The position numbers and the translations under genes are program-made. 64,000 bases of DNA. Origin: Ascaphus truei (Eukaryota > Chordata > Amphibia > Anura > Ascaphidae). Positions 9,475-21,031 of this stretch are shown here, piece after piece (the stretch's first letter is position 1; every line of letters begins with the position of its first letter). The stretch is taken from positions 72,948,580 to 73,012,579 of the forward strand of contig CM071573.1 of NCBI GenBank assembly GCA_036426205.1, in the 5' to 3' direction. Under the pieces are notes generated by a model. The model saw only the letters and a program-made list of their open reading frames with translations. It searched no databases and was not told the DNA's origin.

Positions 9475-9670
9475 CCGGGGTAGCCAACTCCAGTCCGGAA
9501 GGGCTACCAACAGGTCAGGTTTTCAGGATATCTCTACATCCGCACAGGTGGCTCAATCAGTGTCTCAGTCATTATGAATGAGCCACTGATAGCACCACTT
9601 GTGCTGAAGCAGGGATTTCCTGGAAGCCTGACCTTTAGCGGCCCATGAGGACTAGAGTTGGCCACCCTTG
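9475..9670 (+). mobile_element. hAT-like palindromic MITE (196 bp)
   Basis: Full-length copy of the family: opens CCGGGGTAGCCAACTCCAG, has AACAGGTCAGGTTTTC, the palindrome GCACAGGTGGCTCAATCAG with its inverse, and closes GAGTTGGCCACCCTTG. Flanking octamers GACTGAAG (9467-9474) and GACAGAAG (9671-9678) match at 7 of 8 positions, the signature of hAT integration. It has no coding capacity. Confidence 0.85.
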
Positions 9671-9679
9671 GACAGAAGC

Positions 9680-10015
9680 CATATAACAAGTAGAGAGGTG
9701 CTAACTTGACGAGATACGCTTTGCCATGGTTTCACTCAAACTTTTAAAAAAATGTTTGAAAGTTCCCTCAAACTTTTTTGGCCAAAGAGTTGTGAAATTT
9801 TAGCTGGAACTTCTAGTGAAGCTGGTGAGATTCACCAGTGATTTTATATTCATACAACCCCCAGACCCTGAAATACGTCTCTCTGTCTTCCAAAAAAAAA
9901 CATTTTAGGCTATGGAATTGAGTTTGTCTCTTGCAGGGCAAACTGCGCACAACCTTTTGCAACTGTGCAAATTTGGCATGATTTGCAAACTTGGGCGAAA
10001 AGTTTGCCCATCCCT
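9680..10015. mobile_element. MITE remnant ending GCCCATCCCTAA
   Basis: Contains repeated TTTGAAAGTT and CAAACTTTT words in both orientations and closes TTTGCCCATCCCTAATAG, the terminus type seen at 7146 and 59860. Probably a short hAT-type non-autonomous element; left end not placed. Confidence 0.4.
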
Positions 10016-13000
10016 AATAGCAAAGCGTCAAAGCAGTAATAAGGGTCTTTTTACAGTGGCAATATTTCAGCGTTCCTTTTAATGGCTGTGTTTTCAAATG
10101 AGCATGCAAATGAGCAATTAGCAATTAATTACTTATTCACATGCTTTTTACTAAGCTCTGATACTTGGTGATATCGTGGGCTATCGCAAAACATATTGCA
10201 ACATTGTATTACTTCTGTGGGCAACTATAAGGCACAGTCTATGAATATCTATCCACACTGTATAATGGCCACTTTATGTAAGACTAGCCAATTTAGAAAG
10301 GATGATAAAAATTCATAATATTAACAAGGTTGAAAGTATTAATATATTAAACCCTTGTAAGCCCAAGCAACCATCACTAGTTGGACACTTGGACTACTGA
10401 AGGCTTAATATTTGCACACGTGTAGTAGATGTTAGGTCAATTGTGTTGTATTTGTAGGTTTTATGTTGTATGTTAACCCTTATAGTGCATGAAAACATTC
10501 CTTTGCATACATTTATGTCATTGGATTTTGTAAGAAATCCAATGAAATAACCCTATGGTAGAAAAGCATGACACCCCCAACACCCCCCCCCATCCCTAAA
10601 TATACACACTTTAATGCATTACAATGCTGACTGATGCAGATTTCTATCCGCTATCACTTATTTCTATTGCCAATGGTATTGCTGAGATAACACAAATGTT
10701 AGGCATTAAAATGCGAATGAATATTGCAACCTATTTATAAAACAATCCTATTTTTGGGGCACGGAACTTAAATGCAGCGAGTCACTATTAGCGTTGGCAT
10801 TTGATTATTTCTGGGTCGCTAACACTGAGCTCTTCTTTATTCGCTAAAAAAAAAATAATGTCACAAATCTAGTATATCTCTATCCACGCAATGCGATTTA
10901 CTAGATGTACAGATGTAGCAAAGCTTACAGTTCGCACTTGAGCGGCCACTGGTGGTCACTGGACGGCGACAATCGCTGCCCGTGAGGATTGCATTAATCC
11001 GATACATTAAGCATGCCCCCCCCTGCAGCGCGATTGCGGCAGCCACTGTCCCGAGCGTCGTGGCTGTTTGATTTTTCGTTCGCAACACTGGGGACAGTAA
11101 GTCTTGCTACAACTGTATAACCAATATTTAGAAGCTTGGCTAATCAACCATTATATTATTCTTTCTAAGTATTAACATATGTGCTATGAGGGTTTATGAA
11201 TATATTTATGCAAGAACAATTTTTTGGGTGTGGGTGCTGTATATACAAAATACATACATAATGTAAACATGTAGAAATCCAGGTGGCTGCTGCACCCCTA
11301 CACACCCCTAGTTCCAGTCCCCATGTATTTATGTAATGACCGAAGACAGGAGACAATACAATAATTATGCAGAGTGTCTTCAAGAAATACATTAGTGCTG
11401 TATGACAAAAGAGCCACATTGGATTAAAAGAACATTTCTCAACTATGCCATTATTGTTATTAACATGAGCAGAGAACACTAACAGAAATGGTAGCGGTAA
11501 AGAAGTCCAATTCATAGAGGAGAGGTATAGAGAAGAATATATTGATCACAGGCCCCTTTTTTTACCATTCACCTATCTCCTTTTATAACAATTCCTAATG
11601 TCATTGTTATTATATGTGTAATTGACTTCTACTGATGAAGAGTTGAGATCGTAATATTTTTAAAAGTGCTATTTCATTGGTTGGCAAGTGGCGAGTATAA
11701 TGGTCATAGAGGATAAAAATCAATAAATAATTACAGGATAATGGAATCGATCCCTAATGGGGTAAATATAGATTTTATTTTTCTAATCTGAAATGACGAC
11801 TAGGGACAGTTTTCTGCTTTGTATTTCAGGCTCTGCATTCAAGTGATGAATACATTCCTGTTTGAGAAGTCTTTATTCAAATAATACGTATTGAGTTGAA
11901 AGTGACAGAGCTCCGGCCTTTGCTCGCTACTCCTTTCTGATACCATGAATGATGGAATGAAAAAAGAACATGGATTTCAATTTGTTCTGGCACCAAAGGG
12001 CAATTATAAATCATGTTATTTGGGCTGTCTTTGGAGAAATGTAATATTAATGCAAGTCAAACACAGATCTGCACAATGCAATATATGCGGTGCATGTATT
12101 TGTTGTAGGGACGCTTAATTAAAATAGAAGTCCTTAGTCAGCTGTCTCCTTACTTGGTAAAGTAAAAATGTGTGTGTGATTTGGCATTTGTTTTTCTCTA
12201 TTGTTATCGAGGGTGTTCATATTTTTATGTTTACTTACTATCTTTAGTACAGCTGTGCTAGTATTCAGCATTACGTTGCCAAAACCTAAGGAGCAATTTC
12301 ATAAACAAAGCTCCGATTAATGAGTTTGTAAGTGTTTAAAACATAAATTAAGTTTTTGTAAATATCTTGTTTTTTTTTCCAAATTACATTTTTCGGGAAA
12401 AGAAAATCATTTGACAGGAATGCTACAACAATTGGCATGTTTTTGCTTTAAACATCGCTTAGTTTAACTCCTTAGCGTTTTAACACATCCAGTAAATTGC
12501 ATTTGTCCCACCGTTTTGGAGTAAACTGATACTACTGTACAAAAGCCAGTAATACAGTATACCTTGTACTGTTACCAAAATATAAGATAATGCTCATTTC
12601 GATGTAACTCATTATATCCACCAATTCCACAAATTAAATGTTTCACATGTCATACTAGAAGACAATTGCGTAGACGAATAGGGAAATTTCACATGAGATA
12701 CAGGGTATTGTTAACAAGGCCAATCTTCTATTTCTCATTAGTCACACACCTATTGCTCTCTGTATAAGGTTTATAACATGTAAAGAATGTACTATTAACA
12801 CAACTTACAATCTGTAACTCTAATATAGACATACAATATCATAAATTTCACATTCACAATACTGGTACAAAGTAAATGGCCTTGTTCTATTAGTTTGTTA
12901 TGTACGATCTTAGGATTTTCTTTGTCTGTCGTTGCTCTGTCCTCTTTTCTCAATTACTTCTCAAAGTTAATGCACATAATCCCAAGTATATACAGTAGAG

Positions 13001-13129
13001 CACATCTATTATAACTCATGGGATCAAGACATGAACAGGATGATTTCACTCAATCGTGATAACCAAACACTATGGACTGGTAACCATCAAAACCTCCCAA
13101 CAAGGCAAGGGTACCATGGTTAAACTACA
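10016..13129. other. Long unassigned AT-rich stretch
   Basis: About 3.1 kb with few repeats. A GC-richer patch at 10740-11090 (GTCACTGGACGGCGAC, CCCCCCCTGCAGCGCG) may be another MITE. The segment 11740-12110 has the even, non-repetitive look of conserved non-coding sequence (for example around GGCAATTATAAATCATG), but conservation cannot be judged here. No exon that I can support. Confidence 0.35.
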
Positions 13130-13163
13130 TGATGAAAGGTCCTTATGGGACCTGAAACATTGT
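13130..13163 (+). ncRNA. Hammerhead-like structured motif 3 (diverged)
   Basis: TGATGAA (13130-13136), a 6-7 bp stem AGGTCC/GGGACCT with a TTAT loop, GAAAC (13154-13158) and ATTGTT. Stem sequence is unlike motifs 1 and 2 but pairs completely. The first core C is replaced by A. It lies in sequence with no obvious element boundaries, so it is probably the remnant of an old insertion. Confidence 0.4.
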
Positions 13164-13374
13164 TGTTCCGCTGTTTCTGGCTGTCACATTAAATGGTGAA
13201 CTTCATTATGAACTTGTGAGAAGAGCGACACTTTGTATCTCTGCCTTTGAGGCGACCTGCCCTTTGAAGAAATTCTTTGTCTATGTTGTGTTAGCTGCAC
13301 AAGCAGGTTTCTTCTCGTCTGAAGTTGTTTCCCCAAACTCTAGTTTCATTCAAAACTGATACATCTGGAACTCT

Positions 13375-13430
13375 GGGCTCTATGCAGTAAGCGCCGAAAA
13401 AGTCCTCTCTCCAAGTGTTCCTTATCGGCA
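13375..13430. repeat. Harbinger left terminal inverted repeat
   Basis: GGGCTCTATGCAGTAAGCG followed by CCGAAAAAG. The inverse, with few changes, closes the sequence at 35825. The flank is TCT (13372-13374), and TCT also follows the terminus at 35825. PIF/Harbinger elements make 3-bp duplications. Sub-terminal GCCGATTTT/GCCGAA words recur near both termini. Confidence 0.75.
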
Positions 13431-13861
13431 TGATTCTGCCGATTTTCCCTCGTCGTATGCAATAAGTGCCGAATCCCTTCCGAATCAAGCCGAAAACATT
13501 TGTTCCCACTCTGCCGATGATTTGCCGATCACGCACAGGTGTATCGGCTTTCATGGCGGGGTAGTGTTAGGTTCGCCAATGAAACTTCTTGCTGAATCTG
13601 CCGAAGCAAGCATGTTTTTGATTGAGCGGCCCATTTAAAGGCAGCGTGTATTTTTATTCATTCTCTGTGTTGTTGGGAGAGAGAGAGAGACACACAGAGC
13701 TGGGCGATTTACATATTTCATATTGACTGAGAGAGTTGTTGTGTATTGTGAGAGGTTTGTCCTGTGTTGTTTTGTAAACATCTTTGCCTTGTTTTCACTT
13801 TGTAAGTGTTCAGTGCGATTGTCTTTAAATTTATTTTCTGTTCTTTGTGAGTGCTATAGGT

Positions 13862-15050
13862 ATGGCCGAAAGGCGTGGGAAGAGTGATGCTGGTGTGAGT
13901 GGTACTGGTAGTCGTGTGAGTATGCGTCTGAGTGAACGTAGGATTCAGGGGTGCTGTTGCTGCGAGTGCGACTGGTGTTGCTGGGAGTGCGAGTGGTGTT
14001 GCTGTGAGTGCGAGTGCTGCTGGTGGCTCGGTTGCTGGTGCTGGTGGGGTGTCTGTTGCTGGTGCTGGTGGGGTGTCTGTTGCTGGTGCTGGTGGGGTGT
14101 CTGTTGCTGATGCTGGTGGGGTGTCTGCTGCTGCTGGGGTGTCTGGTGGTGGTGCTGCTGGGGTGTCTGGTGGTGGGGTGGTTGGTGGTGGGCCGCTTTT
14201 GGAGTCTCTTCCATTGGAAGAAGGAGAGTCCAGTAAGCAGCAGCCAAGCTCTGGGGCTGCACGTATTCGGAGGAAACGTGTGGAGAGCCACGTAATCCTC
14301 GTTTCAATGAAGAGGAAAACAGAGTTCTTGTCACAGGGATTTTGGAGCACTATGACTCTCTGTATGGGCATTTACTAGGTAAGTCTATCTTTGCATTGAT
14401 TGTTCAAAGACATGTTATCCTAGGTCATGTGAGATGTCTTAATATCAAGCTATTATTCTCTAATATCTATCAATTAAAGTTAATTGTTACACACATAATT
14501 CTTCATGCTTTATAACGACCATAACAATCTGTCTAAAAAGTTTGCCAAAGTTCATACAATATTCATGCAAGCTTCCTTAGATTTGTATGTTTCCACGTAA
14601 ATGCTCATGTGGTACACATATTCAACCTAAACCAGCATGTTTGGTATCTCTTGGAACAGGTAGCAGCTTAGGAAACTGCTAGTTTTTCTAATAATAATTA
14701 ACGTCATATATTTTGTATGTATTTCAAGGGCGGACAAGTTCAGCATCAAAAAAAGAAATGTGGGAACAAATAACATTAGCTGTGTCTGCGTGTGGGAATC
14801 ATGTCAGGGACCGGGCGAATTGTCGGAAGAGATTTGATGATATCAGGGCAAACTTACAGAAAAAAATCCAAGCACAACGGAGGCATGCTTCTGCCACTGG
14901 AGGTGGGCCGCCAGCACAAGCTCTAATTTTAACTCCATTGGAGATGCAGATGCGGGAAAAATTTCTTCCTGTCGTCGTCGAGGGTTTGGCAGGGGACAGA
15001 ATTCATTCGGCTCAATTTCCACCACGTGACAAATGTTACTGTACTACGCG
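13862..15050 (+). pseudogene. Harbinger MYB-like DNA-binding protein gene, two exons, frameshifted
   Basis: Exon 1 starts at ATG 13862 (MAERRGKSDAG) and ends at 14378 before a GTAAGT donor; exon 2 starts at 14729 after a TTTCAAG acceptor. Across the junction the frame reads NPRFNEEEN, LEHYDSLYGHLLGRTSSAS, KEMWEQI, RDRANCRKRFDDIRANLQKK: the tryptophan-spaced MYB/SANT-like trihelix of the accessory protein that binds Harbinger termini and helps nuclear import of the transposase. A middle segment of A-G-V-S repeats is a 24-bp minisatellite. One base is gained in a G run at 13948-13951 and a second shift lies at 14291-14293, so the copy is broken although the splice signals survive. Similarity fades at about 15030-15050, where microsatellites start and the 3' end is lost. 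Confidence 0.8.
14028..14190 (+). repeat. 24-bp coding minisatellite
   Basis: About four near-exact copies of a 24-bp unit GGTGCTGGTGGGGTGTCT plus GTTGCT, followed by diverged shorter copies. In the correct frame of the MYB-like gene it encodes A-G-G-V-S-V-A-G repeats, i.e. a flexible linker between the start and the DNA-binding domain. Confidence 0.85.
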
Positions 15051-15104
15051 TGTTGTATATTACAGTTCTTATCTATATTTCCGCTTAAACTACATACATA
15101 TCTG

Positions 15105-15168
15105 TATATATATCTCTATCTATCTATCTATCTATCTATCTATATATATACTGTATATATATATATAT

Positions 15169-15205
<37 letters not shown>

Positions 15206-15225
15206 ACACACACAGGCAAATACAC
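15105..15225. repeat. Compound microsatellite (TATC)n (TA)n (CA)n
   Basis: (TATC)n at about 15116-15145, then (TA)n to about 15170, then (CA)n to about 15215. It truncates the MYB-like gene on its 3' side. Frames reading YIYIYI or THTHTH are artefacts. Confidence 0.95.
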
Positions 15226-15229
15226 ACGG

Positions 15230-15375
15230 GGGGTGAATCGTAACAAGGGGAAAATCGGAACGGGGATCGGAGCTGAAGGGGGAAATTGGATCGGGCAGAG
15301 GGGGGATCGGAATGGGGATCGGAGCTGAAGGGGGAAATCAGAACGGGGGGGATCGGATTGGCTGCTTGGATGTCA
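15230..15375. repeat. Short G-rich tandem repeat
   Basis: Four to five copies of a unit related to GGGGATCGGAGCTGAAGG with GGGGAAAT(C/T)GGA(A/T)CGGG spacers. After it comes a GC-rich patch to 15540 with no recognisable feature. Confidence 0.6.
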
Positions 15376-15773
15376 CGTGACGTGACTGGCCAAAATCACA
15401 AGCTCCTTGTAGCTCCGGCTGGCTGACGCGTCACAGCACGCAGTCAGCCACGCCGGAAGGAGCCAGCGGGGGCATCTAGAACGGGGGCAAGCAGATGGTG
15501 GCCCGCGGCCACGCGCGCTGCCGGCCGCAGCGGGACCAAAGCATAACCATTCTTCACGGTGCAACTACCCCACCAACCCCTGAAAGCGTAACCCCCCAAT
15601 ACACTAATGGGCAAATATGGTCAACAGCGATTGTGTCCATTTAAACCTTATAATTAATTAAGTAAAAATGTAAAGTAAATGAAAAATATATATTTAAGAA
15701 GTTAAAATTACTGCACACTCATTATTTAATTCCAACAATATACATGTGTGTTACATGATGCGATGGGCGATGG

Positions 15774-17194
15774 TTGTAGAAAGCAGACCTTTCTGGCGCT
15801 TGGATAGCAGAGTTAAATAAATTCCTTTGACGCTTGTCTTGATTCTTTTATCCCAATTGTGGATCTTTATACCTCAGAAAAATAGGAGAGAAGAGAAACA
15901 CAGAACATGCCACCATAATGTATTATCCTTGAGATATGTGAATGACTAATAGTCAGGGACAGTGACGGAGATAGCTGAATAATATAAAATGTAATAAATC
16001 TCTCAATGAGATCAAAAGGAATATAAAATGACTGTACCAAACAGTCTACCTTTAACATACACTGATACACTTGCACATTGAATCACATGAATATGTGCAT
16101 AGATATACAAAGACATAAAAAGACACAGATTCTTCAGTCCTTCTCAGAACAGGGAAAAATTGAAATCCTATTTACAAGATGTAACTAGGACATAAGCCTT
16201 TAAGCCTTAGTTGGTGGAAATAGCACAAGCACAAGCACTCCTGCTCCAGGATCAGTCCGTGTAATTCCGTCTAACAGGTGGGCGTGTAGCTCTGACTCCT
16301 CCGACCCGTCGCCTACTCGTCCTCTCCTGATGATGTCACGACCAAACTCCCTCAGGTACGGTGTCCGCGCTATGCCACAATCCTACGCGTTTTGAGACTC
16401 AATATCGTGGGTCTCTTCCTCGGGGTGTGTACTATAGGCTGTTAGGAGGCTATTTATGCCGTCCAGAAATTGATAACAGGTGGTCCTGGTAATACAGTAC
16501 AACCATCATAATTATTTGAGCAGTCTTTTAACTGTCTTCGTTTGGAAATACACTCCGTAGTATTGAGTCTCGAAATGCGTAGGATTGTGGCACAGCGCGG
16601 ACACCGTACCTGAGGAAGTTTGGTCTTGACGTTATCAGGAGAGGACGAGTAGGTGACGAGTCTGAGGAGTCGGAGCTACACGCCCACCTGTTAGACGGAA
16701 TTACACTGACTGACCGTGGAGCAGGAGCGCTAGTGATATTTCAACCAACTAAGGTTTATGTCCTAGTTACATCTTGTAAGTAGGATTTAAATTTTTCCAC
16801 TCGATTGAGTCAAGTAGCTTTTTTAGCTGTATATACTACCTGTTCTGAGAAGGACTGAAGAATCTGTGTATTTGTATGTCTTTGTATATCTATGCACATA
16901 TTCATGTGATTCAATGTGCAAGTGTATCAGTGTATGTTAAGGGTAGACTGTTTGGTACAGTCATTTTATATTCCTTTTGATCTCATTGATAGATTTATTA
17001 CTGTCCCTGACTATTAGTCATTCGCATATCTCAAGGATAATACATTACGGTGGCAAGTTCTGTGTCTCTCTTCTCTCCTATTTTTCTGAGGTACAGTATA
17101 AAGATCTACAATTGGGATAAAAGAATCAAGACAAGCTTCAAAGGAATTTATTTAACTATGCTATTCAAGCGCCAGAAAGGTCTGCTTTCTACAG
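15774..17194. mobile_element. Large inverted repeat (foldback) element, about 1.4 kb
   Basis: Arm 1 (15774-16404) and arm 2 (16558-17194) are inverted copies with moderate divergence; both begin and end with TGTAGAAAGCAGACC-type sequence outermost. A 153-bp loop lies between. The arms contain TAGGATTTAAATTT (16776 and inverse near 16163), also found near 24990, and the hammerhead-like motif: arm 1 keeps the whole motif (minus strand, 16381-16421), while arm 2 begins inside it at GAGTCTCGAAATGCG. So arm 2 looks truncated within the fold. I find no coding sequence. Inverted joined copies of different length fit a retroelement such as a Penelope-like one better than a DNA transposon. Confidence 0.7.
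16381..16421 (-). ncRNA. Hammerhead-like structured motif 4
   Basis: On the minus strand: CCGAGGAA (the core T is lost), stem GAGAC/GTCTC, AAAAC in place of GAAAC, self-complementary ACGCGT, then A, then GG which can pair with the preceding CC. The inverted partner in arm 2 (16565-16583) keeps GAAATGCGTAGG but lacks the 5' half. Confidence 0.4.
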
Positions 17195-17199
17195 TGATC

Positions 17200-17699
17200 T
17201 AAACTGGTTGCCAGACAGCCAGTCTGACTTTTCAAGGCAGCTTATTGGACTTCCACATACGAGATTTATAAGGTTCACTGTATTTATTTTGTTGTATATT
17301 TTGTTTTGACACCAGCGCTGTTTGCACTAATTTAGCACATACTGACGGGCGATGATTAACTCCAAATTGCTGTTCAATATCTCTAATAATTTACACCTGC
17401 TTCAGCCATGCGTTACCTTTCCCTTTTTCACTATAAATACCTCAAACGTCAATAACAATTTCTGATGCTGACTAAATGGAGCCCTTCGAAATTTCTATGG
17501 TAGAGTGCAACCTCAGGAGGAGAGAGAGAGTAATGGATAAATCCAGGGAAAGGGGGACAGAGAGGAGGATGAGAGAGGACATGGAGACAGAGGAGGTACA
17601 GACTGCCAGGAGGCATTAAAGCCTCAAGGTCTTTAGAGAGAGGAATACTCTGGCAGGGCTCAGAGAGGAGGAGGTGGTGCAGAGGCACTGTTTGATCAG
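17200..17699. other. Unassigned stretch
   Basis: Purine-rich near 17515-17610 (GGAGGAGAGAGAGAG and GGAGACAGAGGAGG words). No boundaries or motifs that I can assign. The minus-strand open frame across 17449-17967 is due to this composition bias. Confidence 0.4.
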
Positions 17700-18080
17700 T
17701 AAGGCTATGGCCCCAGTCACTGTGCACGCACTCAGGTCGGAGTGCCGGGCGGCGCGTGCACCTTGTCAAGCCGCAATCTGTGGTCTCTGTATGCGCGTGA
17801 GGGGGAAAGGCAAGATTGCGACAGGGGGGGGGGGCGTGGCGGAGGGTCACAGCCATGACGTCACGCAGCATTTTCGCCCACATTGGCTGAACAGCCACAG
17901 TAATGTGGCCAATGCTCGGCCACTGCGCCAAAAGACAATTTTCTTGTCTTTTGGCAAAGGCGGTCACGCGTCACGCTTCCTGCAGGTGCATGCAGGCAGC
18001 CACTGGGGCTGGCCCCATAGAAGGCTGTACCTTGTGTGCGCTGCGCGCGCAGCCGCGGCCACTGGGGACCTAGGCTAAGG
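17700..18080. mobile_element. CpG-rich MITE (about 380 bp)
   Basis: Opens TAAGGCTATGGCCCCAGTC and closes GACTGGGGAC-type sequence read inward (CACTGGGGACCTAGGCTAA), giving imperfect inverted termini. The interior is GC-rich (GTGCGCTGCGCGCGCAGC) and includes a perfect hairpin GCCAAAAGACAATTTTC / TTGTCTTTTGGC at about 17930-17955. No transposase. Confidence 0.6.
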
Positions 18081-18599
18081 TAATACTGGCTCTTTATTAA
18101 GAGTTGAGGGGAGACTTAGATCCCCTCACTAACCGGACTCATGCAGTGCCTGGTTTAGTTAAATTCCTTTGCTCATTACATTTTTTGGCCTCAGGAGCTT
18201 TCCAGTCCATTTTGACAGCCGTAAGCTGAATATTCCAACCCATGTTCTTGCACTGTTTCAGCCAATTACTTAATGCCTTAACTAGACATGCCAGGAGTCA
18301 GAGCGCAGAGTAGCAGACTGAGATGTGCTTTTTGTTACCTATCGGCCTCCCAAATGCCCTGGCTGTAATTTATTGCACCCATGTTGCGCTTGCACCACTG
18401 CATGAAAGGGAGGAGATCTTTCACAACCACCATTAGATTTCTTGGGGCCCAGGACTAGAGGTTCGGCTGCCCTCCTCCCATGTCAGTGCAGCGCCCCTCC
18501 CCTGTGCCAGCGGTCTTGCGAGCCTTTCAGTTTCACACCCGTATTTCTCTCCCCCCTCTGTCTCTCACTCCATCTACTGCATTTATTCCCTCACCTGCT

Positions 18600-18752
18600 G
18601 TCCTGTAAGTCTCCAACTTAGACTGTAAGCTCTCCGGGGCAGGGATTTTCTTTCCTATTGTGTGAATTTGCTGCGCTTATTGTATTATAATTATCTGTAC
18701 TGTATTGCCTTTGTGAAGTTCTGAGTACACTGTCAGCGCTAGAGATATACAT
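18600..18752 (+). mobile_element. Retroposon 3' tail, copy 1 (SINE/LINE-like)
   Basis: TTAGACTGTAAGCTCTCCG, GGGCAGGGATTTTC, TTGCTGCGCTTATTGTATTA and GTGAAGTTCTGAGTACACT in order. The minus strand of 39477-39640 has the same words in the same order, and 28795-28880 shares the last third. A common 3' tail on several copies indicates a retroposon; no promoter or open frame is present here. Confidence 0.65.
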
Positions 18753-18954
18753 ACCTACTCCCCAAACTCTTCCCCTCTATCTTCCTCACTCATTTTCCCT
18801 CCTCCATCCTCTCTCAATCCCCCCACATCCGTTATCACTAAATTACCCCCTCTCACCTCAATCCCAATTCCTCAATCCTCCTTCTTCCTCACACTCATTT
18901 CCCCTGGCAACACACACAATTCCGCCTCCCACCCCCTCCCTCCGATACACCCAC

Positions 18955-19325
18955 ATTACCCCCTCTCAATATGGATACAACTACACCCCCCACTAAACAC
19001 ACCACTACACACATCACTACACACCATCATATACAAACACTCTCCCACCAGATACAAACACCACTACCCTCCAGATAAAAACACCATTACCTTTCGATAC
19101 AAACACTACTACACCCAGATACAAACACTCCTCATCCAGATGCAAACACCAATACTACCCCCTCAGATACAATAACCACTACCCCCCAGACACAATTACC
19201 ACTACCTCCCCCTAAATACAATTACCATCTCCCCTCAAATACAATTACCACTACCCCCCAGACCCAATTACCACTAACCCTAAATACAATTACCAATCCC
19301 CCCAAAAATACAACTACCACTTACC
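18955..19325 (+). repeat. Degenerate 22-23 bp minisatellite
   Basis: About 15 imperfect copies of a unit like ATACAATTACCACTACCCC (earlier copies ATACAAACACTACTACC). Low coding complexity; no gene. Confidence 0.85.
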
Positions 19326-19780
19326 TCTGGTTGCCGCTGCTGGTTCCCAGCTCTCCCCAGCTGCTGCCTTCCTCTCTCCATGCTGGGCCTGTCTCACTCT
19401 CCTGCCAGTGCAGCTTTCAGCCTGACTTCCGGGTGTACCCAGCTTCCGGTGCACATCAGCAGCAGAGAGAGGCCCGGCCTCTAGCTGCCGTCGTCGGTCA
19501 TCGTCTCTCCCCAGCTGTTGCCTCCTCTTCCCATGCAGTCCTCTCTCTCTCTCTCGCCAGTGCACACCGGAAGCTGGGTGAACACGGAAGTCAGGCCCAG
19601 CTTCCAGCATGCACTAGCTGTTGAGAGAGGCCTGGTGTGGGAAGAGGAGGCAGCAGCTAATGGCGAAATCAACCAGTGGCCAAGCAGCTGGACAGAGGTT
19701 GGGCCCAACTTTCAGCGCCAGACAGCCGGGCCCTCCACAGCCACCGGTCCCCCGGGGCACTTGTCCTGGCTCTCCCACCC
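19326..19780. repeat. GC-rich partly inverted duplication
   Basis: CTCTCCCCAGCTGCTGCC at 19356 returns as CTCTCCCCAGCTGTTGCC at 19504, and ACCCAGCTTCCGGTGCAC at 19437 returns inverted as GTGCACACCGGAAGCTGGG at 19560. Direct and inverted copies are mixed, giving several overlapping frames on both strands that are all shadows. Confidence 0.55.
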
Positions 19781-19784
19781 TTTC

Positions 19785-19872
19785 GGCGACCCTAACCGCA
19801 GTCAATATCACTCCCTTAATGTGCAGGTGGTGTGTGATGCACATATGCACGTAATGAATGTTGTTGCCAGAT
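19785..19872 (+). pseudogene. Harbinger transposase fragment
   Basis: About 28 codons reading NRSQYHSLNVQVVCDAHMHV then MNVVAR. The minus-strand transposase gene at 32.9-34.5 kb contains the closely similar KQYHSLNVQVVCDATMKIMH in its catalytic core, just before the second catalytic aspartate. It is an isolated, oppositely oriented fragment with unrelated sequence on both sides, so it is a separate, older Harbinger insertion. Confidence 0.75.
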
Positions 19873-21023
19873 TACATACATAGACTATAAAATATGATAT
19901 TAATATTCCGTTACATCTTTTCACTATCATTGTTCTACCCTCAAAATTACACTGTGTGTGTTTACGCTAAATATGTAATAATAATTTTACTTGGGAGCTA
20001 TGCAGCTGCTAATGTTTGCCTATTGATCAGCAATTGGTTGTGATATATTGATGTGTGTGTATTTTATATGTGTGTGCTAACTGTTCTTCTGTGTGTGTCA
20101 GTGGAGGGACAGCCTGGTGTGTGTTTCCAGAGTGTGCTTTTCATTTGTTATAGTGCTTTTTGTATGCGTCCTTTTTACTACTAAAGGGTGTTTGTCTAAT
20201 GTGGTGAGAGATTGTAAGTATACATAATGTAAAGTTAATGTATAGGTCTTTACAATTGAACATAAATCACTAACCTCATTTTTTTCTCACTTCAAATTCA
20301 CTCAGCAATCTTCACGGAAGAATAAACATACTATCAACAGTGATATTCTTTGGTTCTATATCTTTCTATGTTCATTGATGTACTTCAATAAACCATACAT
20401 ATTAACATGTTATAATGCTTTTCTTCATCTTGGGAATGTATTGAGGGCAATATCTTTGGAGCTTATATGGGAACTGAATGATGCATTACCCTTAAACTAA
20501 ACTTACAGTAGCTTCATTGAAATAACGTGCAACAGACACAAACAGTGGTTGTGTTAAGGCCACAGCACAATTGATTAAACCATTAGAATAATACATAACT
20601 CAAACCATTACATAATTAAGTTAACTTCTTGTTTCCCAGCCAGAGAAACATATTGCATAAATAACAATGGCTCTGCTTCCCAGCAGGGAACCTACATCAG
20701 CATCATTCCAATGCAAAACAACAATGTAACCCTTCCTGACACCATGCTAATAATTAACCATTTTTCAACCTTTTGCTGTGACAAATAAACCCTTTTTTTA
20801 AATATATTAACATAACATATACACAGATACTGTACCTTCATATATAATATAATATTCACAATAATACCTTGCCTCTGTCCTTAACTTCTATCCCCCAACT
20901 TAACGGCCAAACTTGACTCCTTCCTGCCTACCACTCCAATGCCAGTGATTCCACCCTTCCCCTTAGGGAAAAACACACCTTGAACCACTCCTCAAACCCC
21001 TCCCCTATCTCCACCTGCTAACA
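19873..21023. other. Unassigned AT-rich stretch
   Basis: No repeat boundary, terminal inverted repeat or convincing frame. Could include non-coding remains of the Harbinger fragment to its left. Confidence 0.35.
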
Positions 21024-21031
21024 AGCTAGAC

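Noticed and set aside
17449..17967. 172-codon minus-strand frame
   Set aside because: Covers a purine-rich tract and a MITE with no domain; splits at the MITE boundary in composition.
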